DNA of 64,000 nucleotides, from NCBI GenBank assembly GCA_963665975.1, contig OY762508.1, positions 2,666,001 to 2,730,000 of the forward strand, written 5' to 3'. Made by a program: the position numbers and the translations under genes. This document shows positions 43,121 to 52,980 of this stretch, piece by piece (within the stretch, counting starts at the first letter, position 1; each line of letters opens with the position of its first letter). The DNA comes from G963665975 sp963665975. GTDB lineage: Bacteria > Bacteroidota > Rhodothermia > Rhodothermales > Bin80. A model generated the notes under the pieces. It was not told the DNA's origin and searched no databases. It was given only the letters and a program-made list of their open reading frames with translations.

Positions 43121-44115
43121 AAACCATTGCCTTCTTCAATAACAAGGGCGGCGTCGGGAAAACTTCGCTGGTCTACCATCTCGCTTGGATGTATGCCCGT
43201 CTTGGTGTGAACGTGCTGGCGGCAGATCTCGACCCGCAGGCCAACCTGACCAGCATGTTTCTCGAAGATGAGAAGCTCGAGACGCTTTGGCCAGACAGCT
43301 GTGAGCGATTGACCGTGTACGGAGCACTCCGTCCACTCTTGGAAGGCACCGGTGACGTAGTTGCTCCTCATGTTGAGGAGCCTGAGCCCGGCCTCGGACT
43401 CGTAGTAGGTGATCTTCTTCTCGCAATTGCGGAGGACGAATTGTCGAGCCAATGGCCTGCGTGCCTGGACCGCAATCCGCGAGCATTTAGGGTTCTGTCC
43501 GCGCTTGCACGCATTCTGAAGCAGGGCGCTGCACAGATTGAAGCACAAGTGATCCTGGTGGACGTGGGGCCGAACCTGGGAGCTTTCAATCGCGCTGCGC
43601 TCGTTACCGCCGATTCGGTGGTCGTTCCGCTGGCTCCAGATCTCTATTCGCTTCAAGGCCTCCGAAACCTGGGGCCGACGCTACGCCGTTGGCAGAGGGA
43701 ATGGAGCGAGAGGCGCGAGCGCAATCCCGTCGATGATCTTGCAGTGCCGGAAGGTGCGATGCGACCTATCGGCTACATCGTTATGCAGCATGCGGTCCGC
43801 TTGGATCGCCCAGTAAAGGCTTACGGGCGCTGGATGCGGCGGATTCCCGCTGTGTACGGGACCGCAGTTGCAGGTGAAAACCCAACTTCGACGGAGACTG
43901 TGATAGACGACGATCCGAACTGCCTCGCGAGCCTTAAACACTACCGCAGCCTCATGCCGCTCGCGCAGGAAGCGAGGAAGCCCATGTTCGCACTCAAGCC
44001 GGCCGATGGCGCGATCGGCGGGCACACCGCCGCGGTGCAGAGGTGCTACCGCGACTTCCGGGCACTCGCCAAAACAGTGGCCGAGCGCGCTGGGATGGGG
44101 TTCACCCTTCCTTGA
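43117..44115 (+). CDS. ParA-family ATPase encoded with the AlbA_2 protein
   Basis: 332 residues. It begins with the deviant Walker A FFNNKGGVGKTS (residues 5 to 16), then AADLDPQANLTSMF, and has a Walker B-like segment in ILVDVGPNLGAFNRAAL. The rest (VPLAPDLYSLQGLRNLGPTL) follows ParA/MinD folds used for plasmid partition or positioning. No ParB or centromere-like repeats are nearby, so partition is unlikely. ATG at 43117 lies inside the upstream stop (ATGA), indicating strict stoichiometric coupling with the AlbA_2 protein. Its position in a defence island suggests an effector or sensor role (inference). Confidence 0.85.
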   Translation: MKTIAFFNNKGGVGKTSLVYHLAWMYARLGVNVLAADLDPQANLTSMFLEDEKLETLWPDSCERLTVYGALRPLLEGTGDVVAPHVEEPEPGLGLVVGDLLLAIAEDELSSQWPACLDRNPRAFRVLSALARILKQGAAQIEAQVILVDVGPNLGAFNRAALVTADSVVVPLAPDLYSLQGLRNLGPTLRRWQREWSERRERNPVDDLAVPEGAMRPIGYIVMQHAVRLDRPVKAYGRWMRRIPAVYGTAVAGENPTSTETVIDDDPNCLASLKHYRSLMPLAQEARKPMFALKPADGAIGGHTAAVQRCYRDFRALAKTVAERAGMGFTLP

Positions 44116-44297
44116 AGTGCAGAGTAGGTACCGCCAGTGGTCGGGTCCCCTTCGCAATGGAGATTGCATACTTGTATTTGCAGTCAGCCAGGATTTGAGT
44201 TTTTCTTGGCGGGTCGTCTACAAAGGAATTAGCATGCATATAAGGCCCAAGAGGAGCAAATGCTCTGCTGTGGAGCCTGTACAGAAATCGTGTGACT

Positions 44298-47111
44298 ATG
44301 CGATTGTCATGGAATGAAATTCGCGTCCGCGCCGCCTCCTTCGCCAGGAAATGGCGAGAGGAATCCTACGAGAAAGGCGAAACGCAGAGCTTTTACAATG
44401 ATTTCTTTGAGATTTTCGGGGTCCAGCGTCGCAGCGTTGCGCGCTACGAAGCACATGTGGAGAAGCTGGATAACCACTCCGGGTATATTGACCTCTTCTG
44501 GCCCGGTGTTCTGATTGTAGAGCAAAAGAGCGCAGGACGTAACCTGACCCGCGCCTACGATCAAGCAGGGGAGTATTTCGACGCTCTGCGCGAACGGGAT
44601 AAGCCCCGATATATCCTGGTCAGCGATTTCCAGAATTTCCAGTTACACGACCTGGACGAACGTGAAACCGTTTCGTTCGTCCTGCAGGATCTGCCTAAAC
44701 ATGTGGAGGTGTTCGGATTCATCCTGGGCATACAGCGCCGAACGTTTCGTGATCAGGATCCGGCAAACACTGAGGCTGCCGAACTCGTCGGACGGCTGCA
44801 CGACGCGCTCGAAGCGGCGGGCTATATCGGCAATAATCTGGAGCGTTTTCTGGTGCGGATTGTCTTCTGCCTGTTTGCAGACGACACCGGCATTTTTGAG
44901 CCGCGCAACATCTTTCTTGATTTCATCGAAAATCGCACCGGTGAGGATGGCTCAGATCTCGGAGGGAGGCTGACGCATCTGTTTCAAGTATTGGACACTC
45001 CTGAAGACAGCCGATCAGCAACGCTTGATGAAGACCTCGTCCGATTCCCGTATATCAATGGCAGACTCTTCGATGAACCGCTACGCATCCCGTCTTTTGA
45101 TGCGGCCATGCGCCACGCGCTTCTTGACGCATGTCGTTTTGACTGGTCGAACATTTCACCGGCAATTTTCGGAGCGCTGTTTCAGTCGGTCATGGATCCG
45201 TCGGAACGCCGCGCCGCAGGTGCCCACTACACGACCGAGAAGAATATTCTGAAGGTAATTGAGCCGCTGTTTCTGATTGACCTGCGGGCAGAACTCAACC
45301 ACCTCAAATCCCTCAAACGCGGCCGCCTTGCAAGACTAAAGGATTTTCAAGCGAGGCTCGGCAAGATGCAATTCTTTGACCCCGCATGTGGCTGCGGCAA
45401 CTTTCTCATCATTGCCTACCGGGAAATACGATTGTTGGAGCTCGACGCGATCAAAGAAATTCGACGTGTCATGGGGTTCGCTGGACAGCATGAGGTGGAT
45501 ATAAGCGTGCTTTCTGTTGTAAATGTAGATCAATTCTACGGGATTGAGATCGGCGAATTTCCGGCCCGTATCGCGGAAACCGCCATGTGGATGATGGACC
45601 ATATCATGAACAACCGGCTCAGCCTGGAATTCGGGCTAAACTATGCACGCATTCCACTTCAGACTACACCGCACATAGTCCACGGAGACGCACTGGAATG
45701 TAACTGGAACGAAGTGCTCACGGCAGAAGATTGCTCCTATGTGTTCGGGAATCCGCCGTTTGTGGGATCGAAATATCAAACAGCAGAGCAGCGCGCGCAG
45801 GTGCGTCGAATTGCTGCGCTCGGAGGAAGCGGTGGGACGCTGGACTACGTAACTGCCTGGTTCATTCGGGCTGGGGAGTATGTTCAATCGGGCAAGGCTC
45901 GAATCGGATTCGTAGCAACTAACTCCATTACCCAAGGCGAGCAGGTGGCCCAGTTTTGGCCGATTCTGTTTGGCCGTTCAAGACTTGAGATCGCGTTCGC
46001 TCACCGCACCTTCGCCTGGGGCTCGGATGCGCGCGGCAAGGCACATGTCCACGTTGTGATCATCGGTCTTGATCGTTGTGAAAGGGCGCAAACCCAAAAG
46101 CGCTTGTACACCTATCCAGACATTAACGGTGAGCCGGGGCAAATCCGCCACGCTGCGCTTTCGCCTTATTTGTTCGATGCGAGCAATCTTGGCGATCCGC
46201 ATTTGACCGTACGCGCGGAACGTAGCCCGATCAACGGGATGCGAAGGTTGAAAATCGGATCAAAACCGATTGACGGTGGCCATTACATATTCAATACCGT
46301 GGAACGGGCCGCGTTTCTGGAAGCCGAACCGGATGCCACGCCATTGCTTCACCCTTTCGTGGGTGCCAGGGAATACCTGCAAGGCGGTGACCGCTGGATT
46401 CTCGCCCTACAGGATGCGGCTCCTCAAACGCTGGCCCGGCTGCCTCGTGTGCGAGAGCGTATTGCCGCGGTCCGCGCATATCGTGAAACGAGCAATAGCA
46501 AACCTACGCTTAAGCTGGCGGAAACTCCGAAGCTCTATCATGTGAATGTGCTGCCGACAAAGCCGTTTCTAGTGATCCCTGAGGTAAGTTCCGAGCGGCG
46601 AGACTATGTGCCCATCGGTTGGTTGGAGCCACCAGTGATTCCGAGTAATCTCGTTCGTGTTCTCGAAAACGCCACACTCTCCGAATTTGCCTTGCTGACA
46701 TCGGCCATGCACATGGCATGGCTGCGTCATGTCGGCGGGCGCTTGAAAAGCGACTATCGCTACTCCATTGGCAATGTCTACAATACCTTTCCAATCCCGC
46801 CCGGCTTTAATTCCGACGCTGCAAACCGGTCGATGCTGGAGCCGCTTGCGCAGGCCGTGCTCGATGCTCGCGCCGTGCATCCAGGCGCGACGCTGGCCGA
46901 GCTATACGATCCCGATCTCATGCCAACCGGTCTGCGACGGACACATCAGGCTCTGGATCGCGCCGTCGATCAACTCTACCGCCGATCCGGCTTTGACTCG
47001 GAGAACGAACGCGCTGCGCATCTATTCATGCTTTACGAAAAGCTGCGCGCGCAGATGGAGAGTGGGGTATTCGCAAAACCGAAGCGGCGGCGGAGCAAGC
47101 GCGGACGATGA
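44298..47111 (+). CDS. MmeI-like Type IIL restriction-modification enzyme
   Basis: 937 residues. One chain combines endonuclease, N6-adenine methylase and target recognition. The N-terminus has GYIDLFWPGVLIVEQKSAGR near 62, a PD-(D/E)XK core with Asp, Glu and Lys. A helical spacer (FVRIVFCLFADDTGIF-like region near 190 to 210) leads to GAHYTTEKNI and the methylase motifs FFDPACGCGNFL near 360 and FGNPPFVGSKY near 485. The C-terminal third supplies the target-recognition and MmeI_C domains (KSDYRYSIGNVYNTFPIP, then AHLFMLYEKLR). ATG at 44298 is chosen; a GTG two codons upstream is an alternative. It appears intact, unlike most genes of the island. The gene starts 182 bases after the ParA gene. 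Confidence 0.93.
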   Translation: MRLSWNEIRVRAASFARKWREESYEKGETQSFYNDFFEIFGVQRRSVARYEAHVEKLDNHSGYIDLFWPGVLIVEQKSAGRNLTRAYDQAGEYFDALRERDKPRYILVSDFQNFQLHDLDERETVSFVLQDLPKHVEVFGFILGIQRRTFRDQDPANTEAAELVGRLHDALEAAGYIGNNLERFLVRIVFCLFADDTGIFEPRNIFLDFIENRTGEDGSDLGGRLTHLFQVLDTPEDSRSATLDEDLVRFPYINGRLFDEPLRIPSFDAAMRHALLDACRFDWSNISPAIFGALFQSVMDPSERRAAGAHYTTEKNILKVIEPLFLIDLRAELNHLKSLKRGRLARLKDFQARLGKMQFFDPACGCGNFLIIAYREIRLLELDAIKEIRRVMGFAGQHEVDISVLSVVNVDQFYGIEIGEFPARIAETAMWMMDHIMNNRLSLEFGLNYARIPLQTTPHIVHGDALECNWNEVLTAEDCSYVFGNPPFVGSKYQTAEQRAQVRRIAALGGSGGTLDYVTAWFIRAGEYVQSGKARIGFVATNSITQGEQVAQFWPILFGRSRLEIAFAHRTFAWGSDARGKAHVHVVIIGLDRCERAQTQKRLYTYPDINGEPGQIRHAALSPYLFDASNLGDPHLTVRAERSPINGMRRLKIGSKPIDGGHYIFNTVERAAFLEAEPDATPLLHPFVGAREYLQGGDRWILALQDAAPQTLARLPRVRERIAAVRAYRETSNSKPTLKLAETPKLYHVNVLPTKPFLVIPEVSSERRDYVPIGWLEPPVIPSNLVRVLENATLSEFALLTSAMHMAWLRHVGGRLKSDYRYSIGNVYNTFPIPPGFNSDAANRSMLEPLAQAVLDARAVHPGATLAELYDPDLMPTGLRRTHQALDRAVDQLYRRSGFDSENERAAHLFMLYEKLRAQMESGVFAKPKRRRSKRGR

Positions 47112-47558
47112 AACCAGCCGATGGACAGAGGCTCTTGCAAAACTATTTGTGCTCAACCTTATTTGCGGCAGAGGATGCCTTGACAAGACCATGCAATGAG
47201 CGTTCGTGCAGGACGTGGCCTGCGTGAGCGCGTTGCTTCCCGGTCCACGGGTATCAGGGTGCTACGGGTGAGAGGATGTTGCGGTCGGAAGAGGCGACTG
47301 CATGTTAGACAAAACGTGTTTGGTCTTACTGTCCGGCAAGCATCTCAGCTTCCCTGTGATCATAATCGGCAATGGCCTGATCCGCACCGGATAGGATGAT
47401 TAGTATCGTTACAGTTGAGTGCGCGTATAAATCTTGGCAACTGCTCATTCCAAGAGCTGAGCTGGCTGTATATTCAGCCTGTCGGTGCGCACACGCTCCA
47501 ACCGATCACGAATGATCTATTTCGCGCACATGGGAGTCGTGATTAGCAACATGATCTT
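47112..47558. other. Gene-free stretch at the island edge before argS
   Basis: About 450 bases with no convincing gene. A frame of 67 codons starting at 47196 is Arg-rich and looks like chance. No tRNA or attachment-site repeat was found, although an island edge would be expected here. The argS promoter probably lies in the AT-richer part near 47400-47450. Confidence 0.5.
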
Positions 47559-49298
47559 ATGGTTAAAGAGTACATAAAACAGGAATTACGCGCCGTTCTT
47601 GCGGAGATAGATGGAGTGCCGGAGGCATTTGACCCGGAAATCATGGCTCCCGCTAGGGCAGAACACGGCGACTGGGCCACCAATGCAGCGATGCGGCTAG
47701 CACGCCATTTGCGGACATCGCCGCGCGCAATTGCCGAAGACATCATTCGGCGCCTGATTGATCGCCCGCTGGATGCGGACCGCGTAGCGGCCTGCGAAAT
47801 CGCGGGCCCCGGGTTTATCAATTTTCGAGTGGCCGAAGGCTATCTGCACCGCGCACTGGAAAAGCTGTTGGCGGCCGGCAACGCATACGGCCGGTCGTCG
47901 CAGCGTGCTGGAAAGTGCGCTCTGGTGGAATTTGTAAGCGCCAATCCCACCGGGCCGCTGACGGTTGGCCATGGCCGCAATGCGGTGCTGGGTGATACGT
48001 TAGCCAATCTCCTCGAATGGACGGGGTACTCGGTTACCCGGGAGTACTATTTCAATGACGCCGGGCGCCAGATGCGAGTCTTGGGCGAGTCCGTGCGGGC
48101 GCGCTACGAGGAAGTCCTGGCGGAAACCAGCCCGCCTGAGGCAGCTGCACACGCACAATGGGACAAGCATGCAGCGACCTATTGGACAAAGGTGATCGGT
48201 GACGACCGGATCGAAGTGCCGGCCTCCTTCCCCGACGGTGGCTATCAGGGGGCCTATATCAAGGATATCGCCCGGACGCTGGTGGACACCCATGGTGCGG
48301 CGCTGCTTGCGGAGTCTTCCGTGGACCTGTTCAAGGAGGCCGCCAAGGAGGCCATCTTCGCGGACATGGAGGCGACACTCGCGCGTCTGGGTATCCGGAT
48401 GGACACGTTCTTCAACGAACGCTCGCTGTATGACAGCGGCGCTATCACGCGCACCCTGGACGACCTGCGCGCGCACGGCCATGTGTATGAGCGTGACGGC
48501 GCCGTATGGTTCAAGACATCTCAATTGGGTAAGGACACCGATACCGTACTGGTGAAGAGCACGGGCGAGCCGACATATCGCCTGCCGGATATCGCGTACC
48601 ACCGGGATAAATATCGCCGGCAATATGACGTAATGGTCAACATATTCGGCGCTGACCACATTGCCACGTATCCGGACATTTCGCGCGCCCTTGAGGTCCT
48701 GGGGTACGATGCATCGAAACTCGAGGTGTTAATCTACCAGTTTGTGACGCTTATGCGGGGTGGGGAAGAGGTGAAAATGAGCACGCGAAGAGCCAACTAC
48801 GTTACGCTCGATGAATTGATGGACGAGGTAGGAGCGGACGTCACGCGATTCTTTTTCCTTATGCGATCAGCGCAGACACATCTGGAATTTGATCTGGATT
48901 TGGCGAAGGAGGCGAGTGACAAGAACCCCGTTTTCTATCTACAGTATGCCCATGCGCGGATATGCTCGATCCTCCAGAAGGCGGAGGAAACGGGCTTCTC
49001 TTTCGCAAGAAAGGCGAACCTGCGGCGGCTCACGCATGAGGCTGAAGGGGTGCTCATCAAGGAGTTGTTGCGCTTTCCCGGAATCTTGAGGCAAATTGCG
49101 GAGGCGCGTGAGGCGCACCGTCTGGGCGTATACCTGCGCGGTGTGGCCGAAAGCTTCACCCGATTCTATCACTGGTGCCGTATCATCGGTGAGGAGGAGG
49201 AACTCGCTACCGCGCGGATAGCCCTTGCCCGGGCTGCGCGGCTCGTTCTGCGTAACGGGCTTGCTATCTTGGGGATTTCTGCACCCGAACGTATGTGA
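47559..49298 (+). CDS. argS: Arginyl-tRNA synthetase
   Basis: 579 residues, class I synthetase. The N-terminal Add-1 domain precedes the HIGH-equivalent SANPTGPLTVGHGRNA near 127-142. KMSTR near 406, the KMSKS equivalent, and the helical anticodon-binding domain (TRFFFLMRSAQTHLEFDL, then FYHWCRII) follow. The tail is short and ends GISAPERM. Start ATG at 47559. It is followed at once by pheA (start 49307). Confidence 0.96.
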   Translation: MVKEYIKQELRAVLAEIDGVPEAFDPEIMAPARAEHGDWATNAAMRLARHLRTSPRAIAEDIIRRLIDRPLDADRVAACEIAGPGFINFRVAEGYLHRALEKLLAAGNAYGRSSQRAGKCALVEFVSANPTGPLTVGHGRNAVLGDTLANLLEWTGYSVTREYYFNDAGRQMRVLGESVRARYEEVLAETSPPEAAAHAQWDKHAATYWTKVIGDDRIEVPASFPDGGYQGAYIKDIARTLVDTHGAALLAESSVDLFKEAAKEAIFADMEATLARLGIRMDTFFNERSLYDSGAITRTLDDLRAHGHVYERDGAVWFKTSQLGKDTDTVLVKSTGEPTYRLPDIAYHRDKYRRQYDVMVNIFGADHIATYPDISRALEVLGYDASKLEVLIYQFVTLMRGGEEVKMSTRRANYVTLDELMDEVGADVTRFFFLMRSAQTHLEFDLDLAKEASDKNPVFYLQYAHARICSILQKAEETGFSFARKANLRRLTHEAEGVLIKELLRFPGILRQIAEAREAHRLGVYLRGVAESFTRFYHWCRIIGEEEELATARIALARAARLVLRNGLAILGISAPERM

Positions 49299-49306
49299 GG
49301 GAAGCC

Positions 49307-50149
49307 ATGCAAGTTGCTTTTCAGGGAGAAGTTGGAGCATACAGCGAAGAGGCCGTCCTGGCCTTGTACATTGGGGCCAGTGCAGTGCCCAAGCCGACCA
49401 TGGAAGCAGTCTTTGACGCGGTTGACAGCGGTGCTGTTGACCGCGGCGTGGTGCCCATAGAAAACACGCTTTTTGGCAGCGTCCATACAAACTACGACTT
49501 GCTGCGTGGCCGCAGGGTTCAGATTGTGGGCGAATTGCGGCTTCGCATTCGTCACCAACTCCTGGTAGTCCCGGGCACGCGCCTTGAGGATATTCGCACG
49601 GTGCACTCGCATCCCCAGGCGCTAGGTCAATGCCAGGAATTTCTGCGCCGCACACTGCCACACGCGGAAGCGACGCCCGCTTATGACACCGCAGGTGCAG
49701 CCAAGATGGTGGCCGCGTGCGGTACGCAGGACCGGGCTGCCATCGCGGCCAGGCGCGCTGCGCAAGATTACAGCCTTGAAATCCTTGCAAGCGATATCGA
49801 GAGCCATCACCAGAATTACACCCGGTTTTTGTCACTCGCATCGGAGGGCGCCGACCTGCCTCCCGAGGACATGGCGCGGCAGCAGAAAACCTCTGTTGTG
49901 TTTGCCTTGCGTGATAACGTGCCAGGGGCATTGTTCAAAAGCCTCGCCGTATTCGCGCTCCGCGATCTGGATCTGTATAAGGTCGAAAGCCGTCCGCTGG
50001 TCGGCAGCCCGGGTCGCTATCTGTTTTATCTCGATATTGAAGGGCACGCCGCCAATGCCAGTGTCCAACGCGCCCTCGACCATCTGCGTGAGCTTACGGC
50101 CGAACTCAAGGTGCTAGGCTCCTATGCCCAGGGCATTACGATGGATTAA
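49307..50149 (+). CDS. pheA: Prephenate dehydratase
   Basis: 280 residues. It converts prephenate to phenylpyruvate for phenylalanine synthesis. The PDT domain shows FQGEVGAYSEEA, VPIENTLFGSV and the active Thr in HQNYTRF near 171. A C-terminal ACT domain (LRDNVPGALFKSL, then KVESRPLVGSPGRYLFYLD) senses phenylalanine. There is no chorismate mutase domain. ATG at 49307 is preferred, with GAGGGA close upstream. A GTG at 49295 would overlap the argS stop by four bases. Confidence 0.95.
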   Translation: MQVAFQGEVGAYSEEAVLALYIGASAVPKPTMEAVFDAVDSGAVDRGVVPIENTLFGSVHTNYDLLRGRRVQIVGELRLRIRHQLLVVPGTRLEDIRTVHSHPQALGQCQEFLRRTLPHAEATPAYDTAGAAKMVAACGTQDRAAIAARRAAQDYSLEILASDIESHHQNYTRFLSLASEGADLPPEDMARQQKTSVVFALRDNVPGALFKSLAVFALRDLDLYKVESRPLVGSPGRYLFYLDIEGHAANASVQRALDHLRELTAELKVLGSYAQGITMD

Positions 50150-50151
50150 CC

Positions 50152-52980
50152 ATGCCCAATCAGGCTTCAACGCCAACGTCCATGCCATCTACGTACTTGG
50201 CACGCAGTGCCTCCGTTCTTGCTGCCGTACTGATTTTCCTCGTATTTCCACATGGCGGCAGGGCGCAGGAGGCCAAGAAGGCGCTTGACCACGATGCCTA
50301 CGATGTGTGGAATCGCATTACCGAGCGAGCGATTTCCGGTGATGGAACATGGGTCCTCTACGTGTTCGGCTCCGAGAACGGGGACGCCACATTACGCACA
50401 AAGAGCCTGAGCGCAGAAACGGAGCATGACATTCCGCGTGGCGCCGATGCTACATTCACCCGTGATTCCCGGCATGTGGTGTTTCGGATCACTCCACCAA
50501 AAAAGGCCGGAGGACAGGACGAAGAAGACTCTGAAGAGACGCCGAAGGACTCGCTCGGCGTTCTGGACTTGCAGTCCGGCGCGCTGACAAAGATCGCTGG
50601 CGTAAAATCCTTTGTAATGCCCGAGGAGGCCGGAGAATGGGTGGCGTACACCCTGGAGCCGGACAGCGCCGCAGCAGTAGAGGCGGAGGAGAATGAGAAC
50701 GAGACTGAACAGGCGACACTCGTCCTGCGCAATCTTTCCACGGGAACTGTTACGACATTCGAACGAGCATCCGCGTTCGTGTTTTCTCCTGACGGACACT
50801 ACCTGGCCTATTCGAGTTCCGACCCGGACGGTGTCATTGCAGTTGAGACGTCGACGGGGAAAGTAGACACCTTGCTGTCTGGTCCCGGCGTGTACAAGCA
50901 ACTCGTATTTGACGAGGCTGGCGCGCAACTGGCATTTCTGTCCAACCGCGAGGACACGGATTCCTCGTCCCTGTATCTGTGGAACGCGGGTGCCCGAACG
51001 CTGGACACGCTGGTAACAGCGGCATCTGAAGGCTTACCCGACCGATGGCAGATTGGCGTGGAGGGAACCCTTTCGTTCTCGAAGGCAGGAAGCCGGCTGT
51101 TTTTCGGCGCCGCGCCGCTATCTGAGCCGGAAGAGGACAAGGAGGCAGAGGAAGGCGAAGACGACGCGGAGGAGGACAAGGTCGTGCTCGACGTATGGAA
51201 CTGGAAGGACCCGCTACTGCAGCCAATGCAACTCAGCAATTTGGAGCAGGAGCGCAAGCGCACATACCGGGTCGTCGTGCATCTGGATAGCGGAGCAATC
51301 GTGGCGCTCGGAAACCCGGAACTGCCATCCATTCAAGTGGGCCGCAACGGTGAAGCTGACTTCGGTCTGGCGAACACGAACGTTCCGTACAGAAAGGAAA
51401 TATCCTGGGATTGGCCCCGGCACTACGACATAGTGGGCGTGGATGTGCAGGACGGGATGCGCCGCGTGCTGGTGGAGGATGTCCAGACGCAAGCCAGCCT
51501 GTCGCCGGATGCGCAATACATCATATGGTGGGATCGGACCCAATTGACATGGATGGCGCTGCCTGCGACCGGGGGTGATCCGATACCCTTGACCGGTGGT
51601 ATTGCGCGCGCGTTCGAAAACGAAACGCACGACTGGCCATACCTGCCTAATGCATATGGCATTGCGGGTTGGACGCACGAGGACAAGATGGTGCTAATCT
51701 ACGATCGGCACGATATCTGGGCCATTGATCCCACCGGGAAGGAGCCGGCCCGGAATATCACCGACGGCCTCGGCGCCGCAGAAAAGATCCGCTTCCGCGT
51801 CGTGCGTTTGGATGAAGACGATGAGGCGATCGACCCCGATGAACCACTGTTGCTTTCGGCATTTGACTACGACACGAAGGCAAGCGGGTTCTACCGTGGC
51901 CAGGTCAGCGGGACGGATGCGCCCGAGCGCCTGATCATGATGGACCGCCGGTTTTCGACGCCGCTGAAGGCAAAAGATGCGGACAAGCTGCTGTTTACGC
52001 GCGAGGACTTTGTGGAATTTTCCGATCTGTGGGTGTCAGTTGGTGACTTCGACAACATGGCGCAGGTGAGCGCGGTCAATCCGCAGCAGTCCGAGTACCG
52101 ATGGGGGAGTGCCGAATTGGTGTCGTGGACCTCCCTGGATGGCATTCCGCTACGAGGAATACTCTACAAACCTGAGGGGTTTGATCCGGCGCAGCAGTAT
52201 CCGATGATCGTGTACTTCTACGAGAAAATGTCGGACGGCCTGCACCAGCACCGCCCGCCGGCAGCTTCGCGCTCCTCGATCAGCTTCTCGTTCTATGTCA
52301 GTCGTGGATATCTGGTGTTTGTCCCGGACATTCCTTACCGCGTGGGATATCCCGGAGAGAGCGCGCTGCATGCAGTCGTGCCCGGAGTAACGGCGCTTGT
52401 AGATGCAGGCTTTGTGCAGGAAGACAACATTGGCGTACAGGGGCACAGTTGGGGAGGCTACCAGATCGCCTATATGGTTACCGAAACCAACCTGTTCAAG
52501 GCGGCGGAGGCGGGCGCACCGGTGTCGAATATGACCAGCGCCTACGGCGGAATTCGGTGGGCGAGCGGCATGAGCCGGATGTTCCAGTACGAAAAGACGC
52601 AGAGCCGCATCGGTGGCTCCCTTTGGGAGTACCCACTGCGGTACATTGACAACTCGCCTCTGTTTCAGGCCGATAAGGTCGAGACGCCGGTCCTCATGAT
52701 GCACAACGACGAGGATGGCGCCGTGCCGTGGTACCAGGGCATCGAGTTCTTCGTGGCGCTACGTCGGCTCGGCAAGCCCGTGTGGATGTTGAACTATAAC
52801 GGCGAGGCACACGGTCTCAGGAAGTACCACAACAAGCGGGACTTCGCGATTCGCATGCAGCAATTCTTTGACCATTACCTGATGGGAACGCCTGCGCCCG
52901 TGTGGATGGAGCACGGCATTCCGGCCGTCAAGAAGGGCAAGACGCTGGGACTGGAGCCTGCGGGGGCACAGGATCGATAA
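50152..52980 (+). CDS. Secreted prolyl oligopeptidase-like (S9) peptidase
   Basis: 942 residues. A signal peptide ends near HGGRAQEA. A propeller region follows, with an acidic stretch near residues 325-345 (EPEEDKEAEEGEDDAEEDK). The alpha/beta-hydrolase end has GHSWGGY (Ser near 766), NDEDGAVPW (Asp near 853) and NGEAHGL (His near 887). S9 enzymes cut short peptides in the periplasm or outside. The gene starts three bases after the pheA stop, so it may belong to that transcript. Confidence 0.92.
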   Translation: MPNQASTPTSMPSTYLARSASVLAAVLIFLVFPHGGRAQEAKKALDHDAYDVWNRITERAISGDGTWVLYVFGSENGDATLRTKSLSAETEHDIPRGADATFTRDSRHVVFRITPPKKAGGQDEEDSEETPKDSLGVLDLQSGALTKIAGVKSFVMPEEAGEWVAYTLEPDSAAAVEAEENENETEQATLVLRNLSTGTVTTFERASAFVFSPDGHYLAYSSSDPDGVIAVETSTGKVDTLLSGPGVYKQLVFDEAGAQLAFLSNREDTDSSSLYLWNAGARTLDTLVTAASEGLPDRWQIGVEGTLSFSKAGSRLFFGAAPLSEPEEDKEAEEGEDDAEEDKVVLDVWNWKDPLLQPMQLSNLEQERKRTYRVVVHLDSGAIVALGNPELPSIQVGRNGEADFGLANTNVPYRKEISWDWPRHYDIVGVDVQDGMRRVLVEDVQTQASLSPDAQYIIWWDRTQLTWMALPATGGDPIPLTGGIARAFENETHDWPYLPNAYGIAGWTHEDKMVLIYDRHDIWAIDPTGKEPARNITDGLGAAEKIRFRVVRLDEDDEAIDPDEPLLLSAFDYDTKASGFYRGQVSGTDAPERLIMMDRRFSTPLKAKDADKLLFTREDFVEFSDLWVSVGDFDNMAQVSAVNPQQSEYRWGSAELVSWTSLDGIPLRGILYKPEGFDPAQQYPMIVYFYEKMSDGLHQHRPPAASRSSISFSFYVSRGYLVFVPDIPYRVGYPGESALHAVVPGVTALVDAGFVQEDNIGVQGHSWGGYQIAYMVTETNLFKAAEAGAPVSNMTSAYGGIRWASGMSRMFQYEKTQSRIGGSLWEYPLRYIDNSPLFQADKVETPVLMMHNDEDGAVPWYQGIEFFVALRRLGKPVWMLNYNGEAHGLRKYHNKRDFAIRMQQFFDHYLMGTPAPVWMEHGIPAVKKGKTLGLEPAGAQDR

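Noticed and set aside
43117..44115. Plasmid partition locus (ParA with parS)
   Set aside because: No ParB gene and no iterated sites next to the ParA-like gene; its coupling is to the AlbA_2 gene.
41930..47111. BREX, DISARM or a Type I restriction locus
   Set aside because: The methylase is a single-chain MmeI-like enzyme. There is no PglZ, BrxC, DrmA, HsdR or HsdS, so none of these systems fits.
47112..47558. tRNA or attachment site at the island edge
   Set aside because: No T-arm, anticodon arm or direct repeat could be recognised.
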